DNA from: Luzula sylvatica | Lineage: Eukaryota; Streptophyta; Magnoliopsida; Poales; Juncaceae | Reading direction: 5' to 3' | Assembly: GCA_946800325.1 (NCBI GenBank) | Contig: OX326958.1 | Coordinates: 27,878,914-27,942,913, forward strand | DNA: 64,000 bases | In this document: positions 12,148-24,230 of the stretch, piece by piece | Layout: each line of letters starts with the position of its first letter | Numbering within the stretch: the stretch's first letter is position 1 | Position numbers and translations under genes: made by a program | Notes under the pieces: model-generated | Database searches by the model: none | Seen by the model: the letters and a program-made list of their open reading frames with translations, nothing else | What the model was told of the DNA's origin: nothing

Positions 12148-12374
12148 TCATTAACATATCAATTTTGGTTTGGAAAAACGTATCTCCAACTAGATATTTA
12201 GAGAGAGAAAAAATGACATGATTATTTGGAGAGAGAAATGGTCTTTTTTTATTTCCTTGTTTCTTTATTTAATTTGATTTGAATTTGAATTATGTTCTGT
12301 TGAAAAAGCTTCTAATTTCATAATCAATTAAGTGAGATCTTTACGATTTTGATTAATATATTTATAGGTTCTAG
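12148..12374. other. Spacer
   Basis: AT-rich, no gene or clear element seen. Confidence 0.3.
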
Positions 12375-12895
12375 GATGTAGTCAATTGATTCATAATCCA
12401 GTTAGTTGATTGTTTGACACAAAAAATTATATGTTGTGTACTGTTGTGGATTCAAGTCTAATAGACATAAATGAACGAAGCATATACGAGAATCTTATTT
12501 ATTTATTCTAAAAAAAAATTCTAGCGTGTAGAATAAATGATGTATTTCATTGTCGATGATAATTTATTCAATAAAGTAAAAATTGAAGAAAAAAATAATA
12601 CAAAATACATTACATCTGATATAATGAAAAAAAATATAACTTCAGTTGAAAAAGACAACTTGAAAACGTTACAACAAAACAACAATTTTATTATTGTTGT
12701 CTAGTCTTACATTTCTTAACGCAGTCTTCTTAAATATTCATAGTAATAGTAATTTCATCTCATTTTAACTTATTCTGCAACGACTAATTCTTTTATACTA
12801 TTCTCCAACAACTAGTTATATTTATAAAGTAATCTTCGATTGTTTATCTTTGAATATGTTTTATGTTTATCATTTTTTTTTCTCATAAACTGTTA
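12375..12895. repeat. Direct duplication, copy 1 of a ~515-bp segment
   Basis: Matches 13866-14372 closely over its whole length (landmarks: TTGATTGTTTGACACAAAA, CATTACATCTGATATAATGA, TTATTATTGTTGTCTAGTCT, CTCCAACAACTAGTTATATT). The two copies start about 1.49 kb apart. No LTR-type primer site follows either copy, so a segmental duplication is preferred over a short LTR element. Confidence 0.7.
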
Positions 12896-13865
12896 TATTA
12901 TTTTGTAATAAAATAATATTGAAATTTTAAGACTATCATTTGATGTGCATAAATGCATAGAGGGAAATAACATATGCATATACGGTGGTGATACACACCC
13001 CGCTCAAAATTACAGGCACCCACCCCGCACCTAAATAATTATCTATTTTAACTTTAATAGTCATTATTACTTTCTATTAATTGGTTTAATTGACATTAAT
13101 TACTTTCTAATAATTGAGCTGCGGGTCATCTGGGGGTAAATACTGCGGGTTGTATATATATATATATAGAGTAACGGTTTTACTAATTAATAAGAAAATA
13201 TTGATGATTCTTAAATGGGCAAGAAATATTGGCCGTTATTACGATAATAAATGAATGAAATAAATTTTCTTAATATTGGAGATCCTAGCCGTTTTTGTCC
13301 TTTGTCCTTCCTGTTATAAATGTGCAAATCATCTGAGTATATTGGTGTGAAAGAAAGGAAGACAACAATGGATATACACAATAGTTTCTTGATCTGATGT
13401 TCTCTCTCTCTCTAAATATTCATACTTCATACTATTCAGCGAAATATTGTTTCTTCTTTATTTTTTATTTATTTTTATTTTTTTTGATAAAAAAGGCATA
13501 GCCTTTTGATATATTGAAATAAGAAAAAGTTCTATACAATAATCATGAACGTGTTGTTCATGTAGAGTAAAAGTTTCTTCTTTATTAATCAACTCAGTTA
13601 GAAAATCGGGGGCTCGGCTTCACTTTCTTCGAAGTGAACGCCATCTGCTTCGCATCTCTAGCTACTGAAGTAGATACGACGTTGCTCGGGGTGGAACTTT
13701 GGAGGTGTATAGCGACTAACCCTGCATGAGAGGGCGTAATCTATCTTTAGGACAGCAGTGACTAGATCACGCGGCTACTATCCGAGTAATTTCGATTTAT
13801 TAATTTATTTATAATTATCTGATTATTTAATTATTTGCAGATTTATAAAAATAATCAACAATAAT
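12896..13865. other. Spacer between the two duplicate copies
   Basis: No gene seen. 13600-13790 is GC-richer (GCTTCGCATCTCTAGC, CGTTGCTCGGGGTGG) and is distinct from the surrounding DNA. It has stops in all frames and I do not recognise it. Confidence 0.3.
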
Positions 13866-14372
13866 AGATTCATAGTCCAATTGGTTGATTGTTTGACACA
13901 AAAATTATATGTTGTGCAATGTTGTGAATTCAAGTATGATTGACATAATCATAAATGAATGAAGGACATACGAGTCTTTTTCGTTTATTTTAAACAAAAA
14001 TTCTAGTGTATATAGAATAAATGATATGATCATTGTCGACGATAATTTATTTAATAAAGCAAAAATTGATGAAAAAGCAATACAAAATACATTACATCTG
14101 ATATAATGAAAAAAATATATAACTTAAATTGAAAAAGACAACTTGAAAACGATATAAGAAAACAATAATTTTATTATTGTTGTCTAGTCTTATATTTATT
14201 AACGTAGTCTTCTTAAATATTCATAGTAATTTCATTTCATTTTAACTTATTCTGCAACGACTAATTCTTTTATACTATTCTCCAACAACTAGTTATATTT
14301 AAAAAGTAATCTTCGATTGTTTATCTTTGAATATGTTTTATGTTTATCATTTTTTTTCTCATAAACTAACAA
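13866..14372. repeat. Direct duplication, copy 2
   Basis: Second copy of the segment at 12375-12895, with small indels and scattered substitutions (by eye about 90% identical). Confidence 0.7.
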
Positions 14373-14674
14373 AACTTTTAGTAATTTTCACTGTTATAAT
14401 TTGTTGACATTCATTTATTAATTTCACTAAACTAAACATTTTTCTACAACTATTCAAAACCACTCTAGCAAACACGTCCTAGTGGAATAACTGTTCCTTG
14501 ACCGTGGTCAGTCAAGTCAATAAACCAATTATTTTGTCCTTTGCAAGTTGGAACTAAAATTGTATTTTTCTCAAAAGTGACATTAATGCAATTTCAAGTC
14601 ATTATCCCTTTCTTTAATTTCCACATCTTTTATATTATCAATATATATATATACTTATCATATAGTAATGTTCA

Positions 14675-16047
14675 ACTTCCTCCTCTTCTGTCCCCCAGAG
14701 GGCTTGATGTGCTGGCACTTCGGGGTGTTAATCCATAACACCATTTTTTTTGGGGTGTCAATCCATAACACCGTTGACTTTGGGGGTGTTAATCCATAAC
14801 ACCGTGGCAGCTTCTGATTGGTTGGATCTTTTACACAACTTTAATGCAACCAATCAGAAGCTGTCACGTGGCATTCGTGGTTAATTCGCGGTTCGTATTA
14901 TTACTCCCGCGCGACTTTTCGGGTGTTAATCCATAATACCATTGACTTGGGGGGATGTTAATCCATAAAACAATTTTGGGGATGTTAATCCATAAAACAA
15001 TTTTGGGGTGTTAATCCATAACACCAATTGTTTTCTCCCTCCTATAAGGCAAATCGGACTTTGGGCTTAACACGCATGTCCGTTAAGCCAAGAATCCGAT
15101 TTGCCCTATAGAAGGGGAGAAAAAAAGGGTGATATGGATTAACACGCATGTCCGTTAAGCCAAGAGTCCGATTTGCCCTATAGAAGGGGAGAAAAAAAGG
15201 GTGCTATGGATTAACACGCATGTCCGTTAACCCAAGAGTCCGATTTGTCCTATAGAGGGGGAGAAAAAAAAAGTGTTATGGATTAACATGCATGTCCGTT
15301 AAGCCAAGAATCCGATTTGCCCTATAGAAGGGGAGAAAAAAAGGGTGCTATGGATTAACACGCATGTCCGTTAAGCCAAGAGTCCGATTTGCCCTATAGA
15401 AGGGGAGAAAAAAAGGGTGCTATGGATTAACACGCATGTCCGTTAACCCAAGAGTCCGATTTGTCCTATAGAGGGGAAGAAAAAAAAAGTGTTATGGATT
15501 AACATGCATGTCCGTTAAGCCAAGAATCCGATTTGCCCTATAGAAGGGGAGAAAAAAAGAGTGTTATGGATTAACACGCATGTCCGTTAAGCCAAGAGTC
15601 CGATTTGCCCTATAGAAGGGGAGAAAAAAAGGGTGCTATGGATTTTGGGGTGTTAATCCATAACACCAATTGTTTTAAGGCAAATCGGACTTTGGGATTA
15701 ACAGACTTTCGGGTGTTAATTCATAATACCATTGACTTTGGGGGATGTTAATCCATAAAACGATTTTGGGGTGTTAATCCATAACACCAATTGTTTTCCC
15801 CCTCCTATAAGGCAAATCGGACTTTGGGATTAACAGATTTTCGGGTGTTAATCCATAACAGCTTCTGATTGGTTGCATTAAAGTTGTGTAAAAGATCCAA
15901 CCAATCAGAAACTGCCACGGTGTTATGGATTAACACCTCCAAAGTCAACGGTGCTATGGATTAACACCCCAAAAAAAATGGTGTTATGGATTAACGCCCC
16001 GAAGTGTCAGCACATCAAGCCCTCTGGGGGACAGAAGATGGGGAAGT
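14675..16047. mobile_element. Fold-back element: long terminal inverted repeats around modular tandem repeats
   Basis: The left arm (about 14675-14863) and right arm (about 15864-16047) are near-identical inverted repeats. They start ACTTCC...TCTTCTGTCCCCCAGAGGG and run through GATGTGCTG, TTCGGGG and several 'GTTAATCCATAACACC' modules. Each arm also contains its own hairpin (CAGCTTCTGATTGGTTG against CAACCAATCAGAAGCTG). The centre (15055-15645) is a tandem array. No open frame of interest exists. The 1.37 kb unit could fold into one long hairpin. I could not find a convincing target-site duplication. Superfamily unknown; a MULE-type fold-back element is the best guess. It ends about 365 bases before the PP2C start codon. 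Confidence 0.7.
15066..15645. repeat. Eight-copy 72-bp tandem array with a three-unit higher order
   Basis: Units begin AACA(C/T)GCATGTCCGTTAA near 15068, 15141, 15213, 15285, 15357, 15429, 15501 and 15573. Variants (AAGCC/AACCC, GAATCC/GAGTCC, GGGTGCTATGG/AGTGTTATGG) recur every third unit, so two ~216-bp super-units can be seen. The unit is the reverse complement of the CCATAACACC...GGCAAATCGGACTTTGGG module on either side of the array. Confidence 0.85.
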
Positions 16048-16410
16048 ACATCATCACTCTAGAACTAAATAAAAGTTATCAACAAAGTGTGAAATGAGAA
16101 CAAGAAAAAGTTAATGACGCGTCTATTACGCGTTTCTTTATTCTCACGACTTTATCTTCCAGGGGCCAAAACCCCATGGACATGGCCTATACTTATATAT
16201 TCAATGCATGGAGACAATATGAAAGGAAATATTTTTATTTATATCACATGCACCGTGACCAATTTGATATAAATAACGTGTTGAACCCGTTGCCTTTGTT
16301 CCAACTAAAATTCAAAGTGGAACATATATCTGAAACCTCAGTAGTACCATTTTCCAACACAAAAGAAACAAAAACTCACGAACCAAAACCAATCATCAAC
16401 AGAGTCATTC
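16048..16410. other. Promoter and leader region of the PP2C gene
   Basis: No separate gene. The frame at 16176-16484 overlaps the PP2C start in another frame and has no domain. The fold-back element lies immediately upstream. Confidence 0.4.
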
Positions 16411-17945
16411 ATGCCTGGTTTGTTGCAGCCGATGAGGCGGTGCTTGTGCCTGAACGGCGAGGACGAATTCAACGGTCAGGATGAGTTGGTGTGGGAGATG
16501 GGGTTGAAGAAACACGCGACTGGCGATTTCTCTATTGCCGTTGCTCAGGCGAACCGGTCTTTGGAGGATCAGGGTCAGGTCGTCACGTCTCCTTCTGCGA
16601 CTTATATTGGTGTTTTCGATGGACACGGAGGTCCCGAAGCATCGAGATTCGTGAATAAACGCTTATTTTTGCTGATTCATAGTAAGTGATTCAATCTATT
16701 TATTATGATTCCTTTTAGTGGTAACTGGATTGGATAGTTCAAAAAATTTCGAAATTTCAAAATTCTCGAATTTCCAGAACTATCGAAGGAAAACGGAGGC
16801 CTATCAGCAGATGTATTGCGAAAAGCATTCAAAGCAACCGAAGAAGAATTTACAGGCCTCGTCAAAAAAACTGGATCCGAGAAGCCTCAAATAGCCTCTG
16901 CAGGTTCGTGTTGTTTGGTCGGTGCGATTGAAAACGGTAAATTGTATGTCGCTAATCTCGGCGATTCACGAGCCGTGCTCGGGAGAAAAGATTCGTCGGG
17001 TGCTACGGTGGCAGAGAGGCTCTCGAGAGATCATAATGTCGCAGAAGAAGAGGTCCGTGCTGAGGTGGAACGAGACCATCCCGATGATTCTAGAATTGTC
17101 GTTAGAACTCACGGGGTTTGGAGAATTAAGGGCATCATTCAGGTAATTGCAAATTAATCCATGATTATGAATGATACTTCAAGATTCGTATTCATCATAC
17201 AAATACATATCTTAAAATTACAATCAAAATTTTAAATTTCCATATATAAAAAAGATCAATGAATGGGGGGTGAAAAAAACCTCTTCTTTTTCATCAAAAA
17301 AATAAAATAAAAAATAAAATTTCCATGTAATAAGTACCATGACTCGACAACTTATTCAAGTAATTTAGATTTGCTCGAAAGAAACATAATTTTAGAAGTA
17401 ATTCATATATTTTAGGTATCGAGATCAATTGGGGATTTATACTTGAAGAAACCAGAGATAAGCCGGGATCCAAAATTCCAACAATGTATTCCGCCAATAC
17501 CGCTAAAAAGGGCAGTGATGACATCGGTGCCTTCGATTCGTGTTCGCAAATTGCTTCCCCAAGATACGTTTGTAATTTTTGCTTCTGACGGCCTGTGGGA
17601 GCAACTAAGTGACGAAGATGCCGTCAATATTGTCTTCAACAACCCTAGAAAAGTTAGCTTTTTCTTTCTTCTTTCACTTAAATCACACACACAATTCTCA
17701 ATAAGAAAACTTTTTTACAGGGGATAGCAAAGAAATTGGTTCGAGCAGCGGTAAACGAGGTAGCGAAGAAAAGAGAAATGAGTTACACGAGCATTGTAAA
17801 AATAGAGAAAGGCCCGAAGCGCTATGTTCACGATGATATAACCGTAATAGTGATTTTTGTAGATCACGAACCAAAGGGGGCTCAATCAAAATTTAAGGGT
17901 AAAAAAGTTGATGTATATTCTATGAAAGCCGATGAATTAGACTGA
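16411..17945 (+). CDS. Protein phosphatase 2C, clade-D-like
   Basis: Four exons keep frame: 16411-16681, 16778-17142, 17416-17652 and 17721-17945, giving 365 residues. It is a Mg/Mn-dependent Ser/Thr phosphatase. Motifs are in order: LEDQ (51-54), GVFDGHGG with the metal-binding Asp and Gly (67-74), GDSRAVLG (152-159), VSRSIGD (213-219), ASDGLWE (268-274, metal Asp 270) and HDDITVIV (328-335, metal Asp 329/330). All catalytic aspartates I can place are present. The N-terminal layout (CLCLNG, then GDFSIAVAQANRSLEDQ) and the HPDDS...VWRIKGIIQ segment match plant clade D phosphatases, which act on plasma-membrane H+-ATPase and immune kinases. That assignment is by recognition only. The start is the first ATG consistent with the family N-terminus. 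No signal peptide. Confidence 0.9.
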
Positions 17946-18057
17946 ATTTGGAGCAAGTTATTCAGCACATTTTGTATTATAATGAAAACAGGGATTCAAG
18001 AAGATAATTTTGTCATGATAAATGTTTTTTGGAGGTGACTTTTAAAAATCCTCCATC
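17946..18057 (+). other. 3' flank of the PP2C gene
   Basis: Short AT-rich 3' flank. An AATGAAAACAG stretch near 17980 could serve for polyadenylation, though no canonical signal stands out. Confidence 0.3.
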
Positions 18058-18290
18058 CAAATGAATTTTATAGGGAAATTTTACTTTGCCCTCTGATTTC
18101 ACTTGTCACATCCTGAATATCCTACTTAAACTTAATTAACATGATAATTAATAAAAAAAACATAATTAACAATGAATTATTATTAATTTTGTTAATTATG
18201 TGATGTGTTAATTTCCTATTATTAATTAAGTATGTTAATTAAGATACAGATAATGTGGTTATGAAATCTAGAACAGAGTATATGACCTCA
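18058..18290. mobile_element. MITE-like fold-back repeat (family also near 35.7 and 42.2 kb)
   Basis: Starts AGGGAAATTTTACTTTGCCCTC and contains an inverted TTAATTAACATGATAATTAA...TTAATTA core. The 35.7 kb and 42.2 kb copies share the same boundary style and TTAATTA-rich core. Exact ends are uncertain. Confidence 0.45.
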
Positions 18291-19926
18291 ATTTTATACA
18301 TAACCTACAAACTATTTACAGATCTGATGATCTAATACTCGAAATACTATTGTAACCTCTTTTAATGAATTGTTTGTATAGAAAATGTGCTTGAATTATA
18401 TAAAAGAATCGTAATTAATTCGAGAAAAAAAACACTAGGTATTATGAGAAAGAAACTAGATGAACATGTAAATAAATTAAGAGAGTTCTTTGTATTGATT
18501 TGATACACTTCCTATTACAATCAATCTACTTATACTCATTTATAATAAACTCTCCATTACAACAAGTAACAGACTCTCTATTACTGAGAACCAATTCTCT
18601 ATCGTCCTCTCAGCCAGCCAAGCCTACATTTATTTATATCTACCGGTTTGTTGGATTGAACACCCGATAACCCGAACCAGTGTACAAGAACCAAACTAAA
18701 GACCAAACATCCTCATCTCTCTCTCTCTTGTTACCTCCGCCTCCTCTACTATAAGCTAATCCAGAGACGGATCTTAGTAGAGGCAAGGACGGCAGTCGCC
18801 CCGCTAAATTTTTTCAGAACAATATATATATTTAGTGATTCAATGTATTTTATTAGTAACAACAACAGCCTACATAACCGTCGCAGATAACTTCAGAGAC
18901 AACCTATTTTGTTTTCTTCATAATTTGTTATTCGTAATTTCAAATAAGACTAACAAATACTTGTTGGAAAGATGAGAAAAATTATCTTCTTTATCTCAAT
19001 TCTATCTGTACGATTTGAGGAATAGATGTCCTCCAAAACTTGCTCACATTTGTTTCGAAAGTTTTAACACGACTTTTTTCCAGATTGCAAGAATAACAAA
19101 AAAAAATGTGCGTACAAGTATAAACAAACAAGTGGTGATATGAAGCTTTTATTACAGTCCTCCTATTATAAGGTGATATGTTGGTGGTAAATAAGTAAAT
19201 AAGCCCCATAATAAAAGAGTATGTGTTAAATGATTTGATGATAATTTAATAAATGAACTTCGTTTAACCTATCCAAAAAATTAATTTTACTCATATTTTT
19301 ATTTTGTTTGTTTGATTTATTATTTTGTTAGCACATCGATTAGTGTGAAAGAATTAAGAGGGGACACGTATAATTTTCCAAAATAAAATAAATATTAAGA
19401 AATACAAAAACAGTATGAGTGGTAAAAAATTAGAAATGATTACTAAAAGATCGAATCAGCTTTGGCCCAAGATCAATCCCAAGGTCAAGCCCATCAAATC
19501 TTTGGGTTATGACACCAATAAAATAAGGAATATCATTTTAAATATGCACGAGTCATTTTTAAATAAGTCCAAATATCAAAATGGCCCAATCCAATATATT
19601 ATTTTTGTTCCTTTCATTTCTTCTCTCTCACTCGCATTCTCCTCGTGTAAGAAAATGAAAAGAAACTGAGAACCCTTCTCCTATGTTGTTTTTGGCCGAA
19701 ATAAATCATTATTTCTTCATCTTTAACTCGAATTTGGCTTGTGACCGACTCTCATGCTTGAGCTCTATTTATTTTCTCTTTGCAAGATCAATTTGTTCTT
19801 TTTCTTATTTTAAAATTTGAACTCGAGAAAAGTGAATCCAAGAAAAGAAGAAAGATTTGAAAAATAAAAAATTAGGAGATCAACTTTCTCGAATTAAGAT
19901 ATACTTTCTTAACAATCTTTTTTTTT
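18291..19926. other. Spacer with transposon debris
   Basis: No gene seen. Near 18770 CAGAGACGGATCTTAG resembles one end of the hAT MITEs at 34106 and 49306, but I cannot find a partner end. The frame at 19415-19669 has no domain. Confidence 0.35.
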
Positions 19927-22365
19927 CCTCTACAACCTCACCTCCCAAAAATCATAAACATAAGGCAATCCGCATTTATAAAAAATAGGTCCATTATAGA
20001 AACTTTCTTTGTTGCTAGGGAAACGCTATCTTACTTACACAAAAGAAAAATACCCTCCATCTTGATTAAAATTGACTTCAAAAAGGTTTTCGACAATATC
20101 TCATGGGTCTTCCTAAAAAATACACTTGAAGCAAGGGGATTCCCGAATAAATGGATCGATTGGGTAATGCACATGCTACAAACTTCTTCATCATCACTAA
20201 GAATTAATGGCCAAACAGAAAACTCATTCATGCACAAACGGGGTTTACGTCAAGGGGATCATTTGTCTCCTCTACTATTTAACTTAGTAGTGGATTCGTT
20301 ACAATACCTAATAAGGAAAGTTGGAGCAAATTTTCATACACCAATAACCATGGCTCCCAGAGCTTTACAATACGCGGATGACACCTTAATATTTCTAGAA
20401 GCTAATCCTACAAGCCTTAAAGCTCTATCACTAGCTCTCAAATGCTTTGCATCTATCTCCGGCTTAGAAATAAATTGGCTTAAATCTAGCTTCATCCCTA
20501 TCGCTATTCCGGACAATTTCCACAATATGATAGCTTCACTAATAGGTTGCCAAAAGAAATCACTCCCCATCAACTATCTCGGTCTCCCACTATCTATTAA
20601 AAAAACCAACTCGCATCACCTTCCTTCCGCTCCTATCGAAAATCCAAGATAGGCTAGGGGCATGGAAAGGGAAACTTCTATCTCTCGGTGGCCGTCTCAC
20701 ACTCTCAAAATCCGTACTCAACGCCCTACCTACGCATTACATGCAAGCTTTGAAACTCCCGATTTGGGTGACGAAAAACATTGACAAACTAACTAGAAGC
20801 TTCATATGGAAGGGGGGGGGGGGATTTGTAAAGGAGGTCATTGTCTAATCAACTGGGAAAAAGTCACCTTACCCAAGGAAAATGGTGGCCTAGGACTCAT
20901 CATCCTACCCACTCAAAATAATGCCCTACTACTAAAATGGCTTTACAAAATCGTTGCGGAACCGGAAGGACTATGGAGTAAATCAATACAAGAGCTATAC
21001 TCCAAAAATAACCCCAACGCACTGACCGAAATACCAAATAATCTATCACCCTTCTTCATAAAGGATCTAATACGACTCCTACCTTTCTTTATGCTCTCCA
21101 CGGATAACTCCAACAACTCGCTCTCTTGGAAATGGACTCAAAATGGTGTCTTCTCGGTCAAATCGGCTTACAAAATATGGCGAAATCCGGATATCATAAT
21201 TAAATGGAATAAAAGGCTATGGAAAATAAAATGCCCGCTCAAGATAAAAAAAAATTTCATCGCTCGCCCTCCAACAAAGGATATTGACAGCAGACAACCT
21301 CATAAAAAAAAGTTGGCCCAACTCAAAATGGTGTGTAAACTGCAACACTAACTCCTTCGAAGACGCAAAGCACCTATTTCTTTCTTGCCCTTTCTCCAAA
21401 AGGATGTGGGCAAAAACTGTTGGGGCGGCGGCAACGATCCGGCACCGCCCCGTAAATAAAATAATAAATTAATTTGCCCGTACAAACGGACCGTAATAAC
21501 TATGTGAATTCAACCGAATAATCTTAATCAAAACCGTACCTTAACCGTATGCGGAAGCGTATGGAGTCCGTCCGAATTTATGTCGCGCCATTACCGTTGT
21601 TGCGTTCATGAAGCCTTAGTTGCAAGAAATGGATTCCAAGTACTTTATGATGTCCAATTTAGAGTCATTTTGATTTTCTCTAATTGATCTCTCTCTCTAA
21701 TCTTAATGGGGCAGATTTAAGAGTGGAACATTATCTCATCATCTGTATTTGGGACCAAATTATTTATATAGCCACAAGGCATCTTTTAACAAAAAAAACA
21801 TGCCTTTTGGGCTTCCTAATGTGCATCTTCTAATGCAGCCCATCATAGAAAATAAAATCATCACCTACAATATTCTACACATCAAAGGCCCACAACCTAA
21901 TTGACACATTTAATGCTTAATTTTATAACTAAAATTGATCACTATATTGTAAGCATTTAAATAACAATATTACAACACATAATATTTTACATATATGTCC
22001 AATGTTGGAATAATGTTCCAACAAAAACTTCCTCGCTCTTAGGTTTCACCATCTCACCAAAGAACGACATCATCATTTTTTCGACTTCGAATAGGCTCAT
22101 CTGCCCTTCTCAACTTCGTAAAGATTGGGACCTATTATTCTTGGCTATCATTTGGAAAAGGCGGAACCAAGCAATCTTCTCGAATAGACGACTTCCGGAC
22201 TCAACCATTTTCATCATGGCCACGAAAGACGCAGTCGCTTGGAAACGTTCATGCTGACTAACACACCTTAGGTTTACCTAACTAACTTCTTCTCGCTCTC
22301 TGTAATTACACGCTTCATTTTAATCAAAAAGCTGAGCAAATACTTTAGCTCTTTAAAAAAAAAAA
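19927..22365 (+). mobile_element. 5'-truncated LINE (non-LTR retrotransposon), RT and zf-RVT remnant
   Basis: The reverse-transcriptase region begins at the 5' truncation with LPKIINIRQSAFIKNRSII, followed by IKIDFKKVFDNISW, GLRQGDHLSPLLF and the catalytic box YADD (about 20371-20382), then the thumb (YLGLPLSIKK) and a zf-RVT region (SVKSAYKIW). The 3' part ends at TGA 22255-22257, with a short 3' UTR and a poly-A run (22355-22365). A frameshift near 20640 and a G-run near 20813 break the frame, so it is dead. The 5' join at AACAATC-T-run (about 19911-19927) and the 3' AACAATT-run (about 22363-22376) look like a target-site duplication. Reverse transcriptase copies element RNA into DNA at a nicked target. 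Confidence 0.85.
21418..22023. mobile_element. Solo LTR inserted in the LINE
   Basis: The 606-bp insert begins TGTTGG and ends CCAACA (TG...CA, LTR-type), flanked on both sides by the 5-bp target duplication AAAAC (21413-21417 and 22024-22028). Removing the insert plus one AAAAC leaves the LINE frame open on both sides: RMWAK before, and ...DLLFLAIIWKRRN after. No internal retroelement sequence is present, so this is a solo LTR left by LTR-LTR recombination. Its TGTTGG/CCAACA ends match those of the young element at 57211-63341, but the bodies differ. Confidence 0.88.
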
Positions 22366-24230
22366 CAATTTTTTTTTCTAACGTAGAAAGAAAATCAATA
22401 TATTTTGTTCATCATCTAATTTGCCATTTTTAATGTAAAAAAATGTTCGATAATATTTCAAATAGAGAAAAATAACTACAAAAAGAAAGAATAATAGGAA
22501 AATAGCTCGAATTTCTTTCATTAATACCAATACAAAATGTATATTATTCAATTATTCATTCATTGAGATGTAATTTTTTTATGTATCTAACTTTCTTGTT
22601 TAATGGAGATATGGTATTTGATTAAGATGATGAGAGAAAAATGCAAAACAAAATTCCAGGACTCAAAAGTATGACGAGCTGATTGAGTAATTTGCTTCAG
22701 AAAATGTAGGAAGAAGTATATTTTCTTGATTTTGTTGTTGTTTTTGTCAAAAATATAAATTTTTTTTGTAAGTATTTTTAAAATAGAAATATATGATGTT
22801 AAGAATTTGTTATTTAATAAAAAATATAACTACGTAAAAGAAATTATGGAATATTTGTGAATCGGATACAATTTTAAGATATAATAAGAAGACTTGTTAA
22901 CGATTCGAACTTGAACATCAAAATTCGATTGAATATATTAAGTACCCATAGGGACCTAATATGAACTGAGCAACAAAATACAAATGCATGTGCTATAGAT
23001 ACATTGGAACTTACATAAATAACTTTAATTTGTTTGAATAATAAGAACCCTAGCAACTTTAATCTTAACCTAAACAAGTAAACAACTAAAGTTGCACTAT
23101 AAAAGGTAATTAAGCAAAATAAAATGAAAGTATTATAATTTCATGGTTGTTTTGTTTATTGAATATAATAATAGTACTCGGAACACTGACACATGTTAGC
23201 ACGGGAACTCCACTAAAAGCATTCCCATGGGCTCAATCCATTGGTTAGATTGTCAGTTTATAAGCTCAATGTAATTCTTTTCTTTTCTTTTTATTTTTCG
23301 AAAGGGGATAGTATCACTATCGGGGTCCTATCTTGAAGGACCACATCCTTTAATTTCTATATATTTCGTTCATGCTTCGATCTTTAGAGGTGGAATGCAC
23401 AATTATATGTAGCAAAATTTAAATCGTCAACATCTCAAAATAGCAATACCCCTACGAAACGAGAAATATAATTGATACCCTTATAAAACATAGAAAATAT
23501 CGCGTATATTCTTACAAAAACTAAGTGACATTCATCTACAGATAAATATATTATTTTGCATTTATGTGGTGTTTATTATATTATATCTAGACTGTGTTAC
23601 AATTGTGTATTTTATTCTAAGTTTGTGAGTTACGTCGAATAATGTTTTTTAAATTGTTTGAGCTACTTGTCTTATAGTTAGGCTTCTTTACCTACATGAA
23701 GGCTTTGTTCTACTAGAAGCCGCAACTTTAGACTTATAACTCATGCGTACGAGGTAATTAAATGAGTCTAGGGCTTAGTGTATCATCCATCTTTTGCTAA
23801 GCATATATTAGGGTGAGAGGAATAGAATAAACAGATACCACCAATTCATATTTTCTAGGTTAATGTTAAAAATATAACTTAGTTTAATGGGTATACAAGA
23901 TTGTATTTAATTCATTTAAAATTTGATTACAAGCGTGTTTAAATAGGCAATTAACTCACTAATCACAACGGTTCACTAGACCTGGACCATTGGATACTAC
24001 TACCCTATACATCAACTTAATCTCAGCCGTGTGATCTATCTTTTATTGAATTGAATCATGCCGCATCTTCTCCATTTGTCACAGCTCCGCACGCCTCCGG
24101 TTCATCGTCTTCACTTTATTCTTGATGTTAAACGTAGTCTGGTCGAAGGTAGGAAATATAAAAAAGAAACTTTTCCACACCAAAAAACCCAAGTTTTAGT
24201 GAGATATATAATGCGTATATATATTGCATG
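22366..24230. other. AT-rich spacer
   Basis: No gene seen. Short duplications and poly-A/T runs only. Confidence 0.35.

Noticed and set aside
12375..14372. Interpretation as a TRIM-type LTR element
   Set aside because: No primer-binding site after copy 1, no polypurine tract before copy 2 and no TG/CA ends.
15066..15645. CRISPR-like look of regularly spaced repeats
   Set aside because: The whole 72-bp unit is repeated with no unique spacers, and the genome is a plant's.
16176..16484. 102-residue frame before the PP2C gene
   Set aside because: Different frame from the PP2C, no domain, and it overlaps the phosphatase start.
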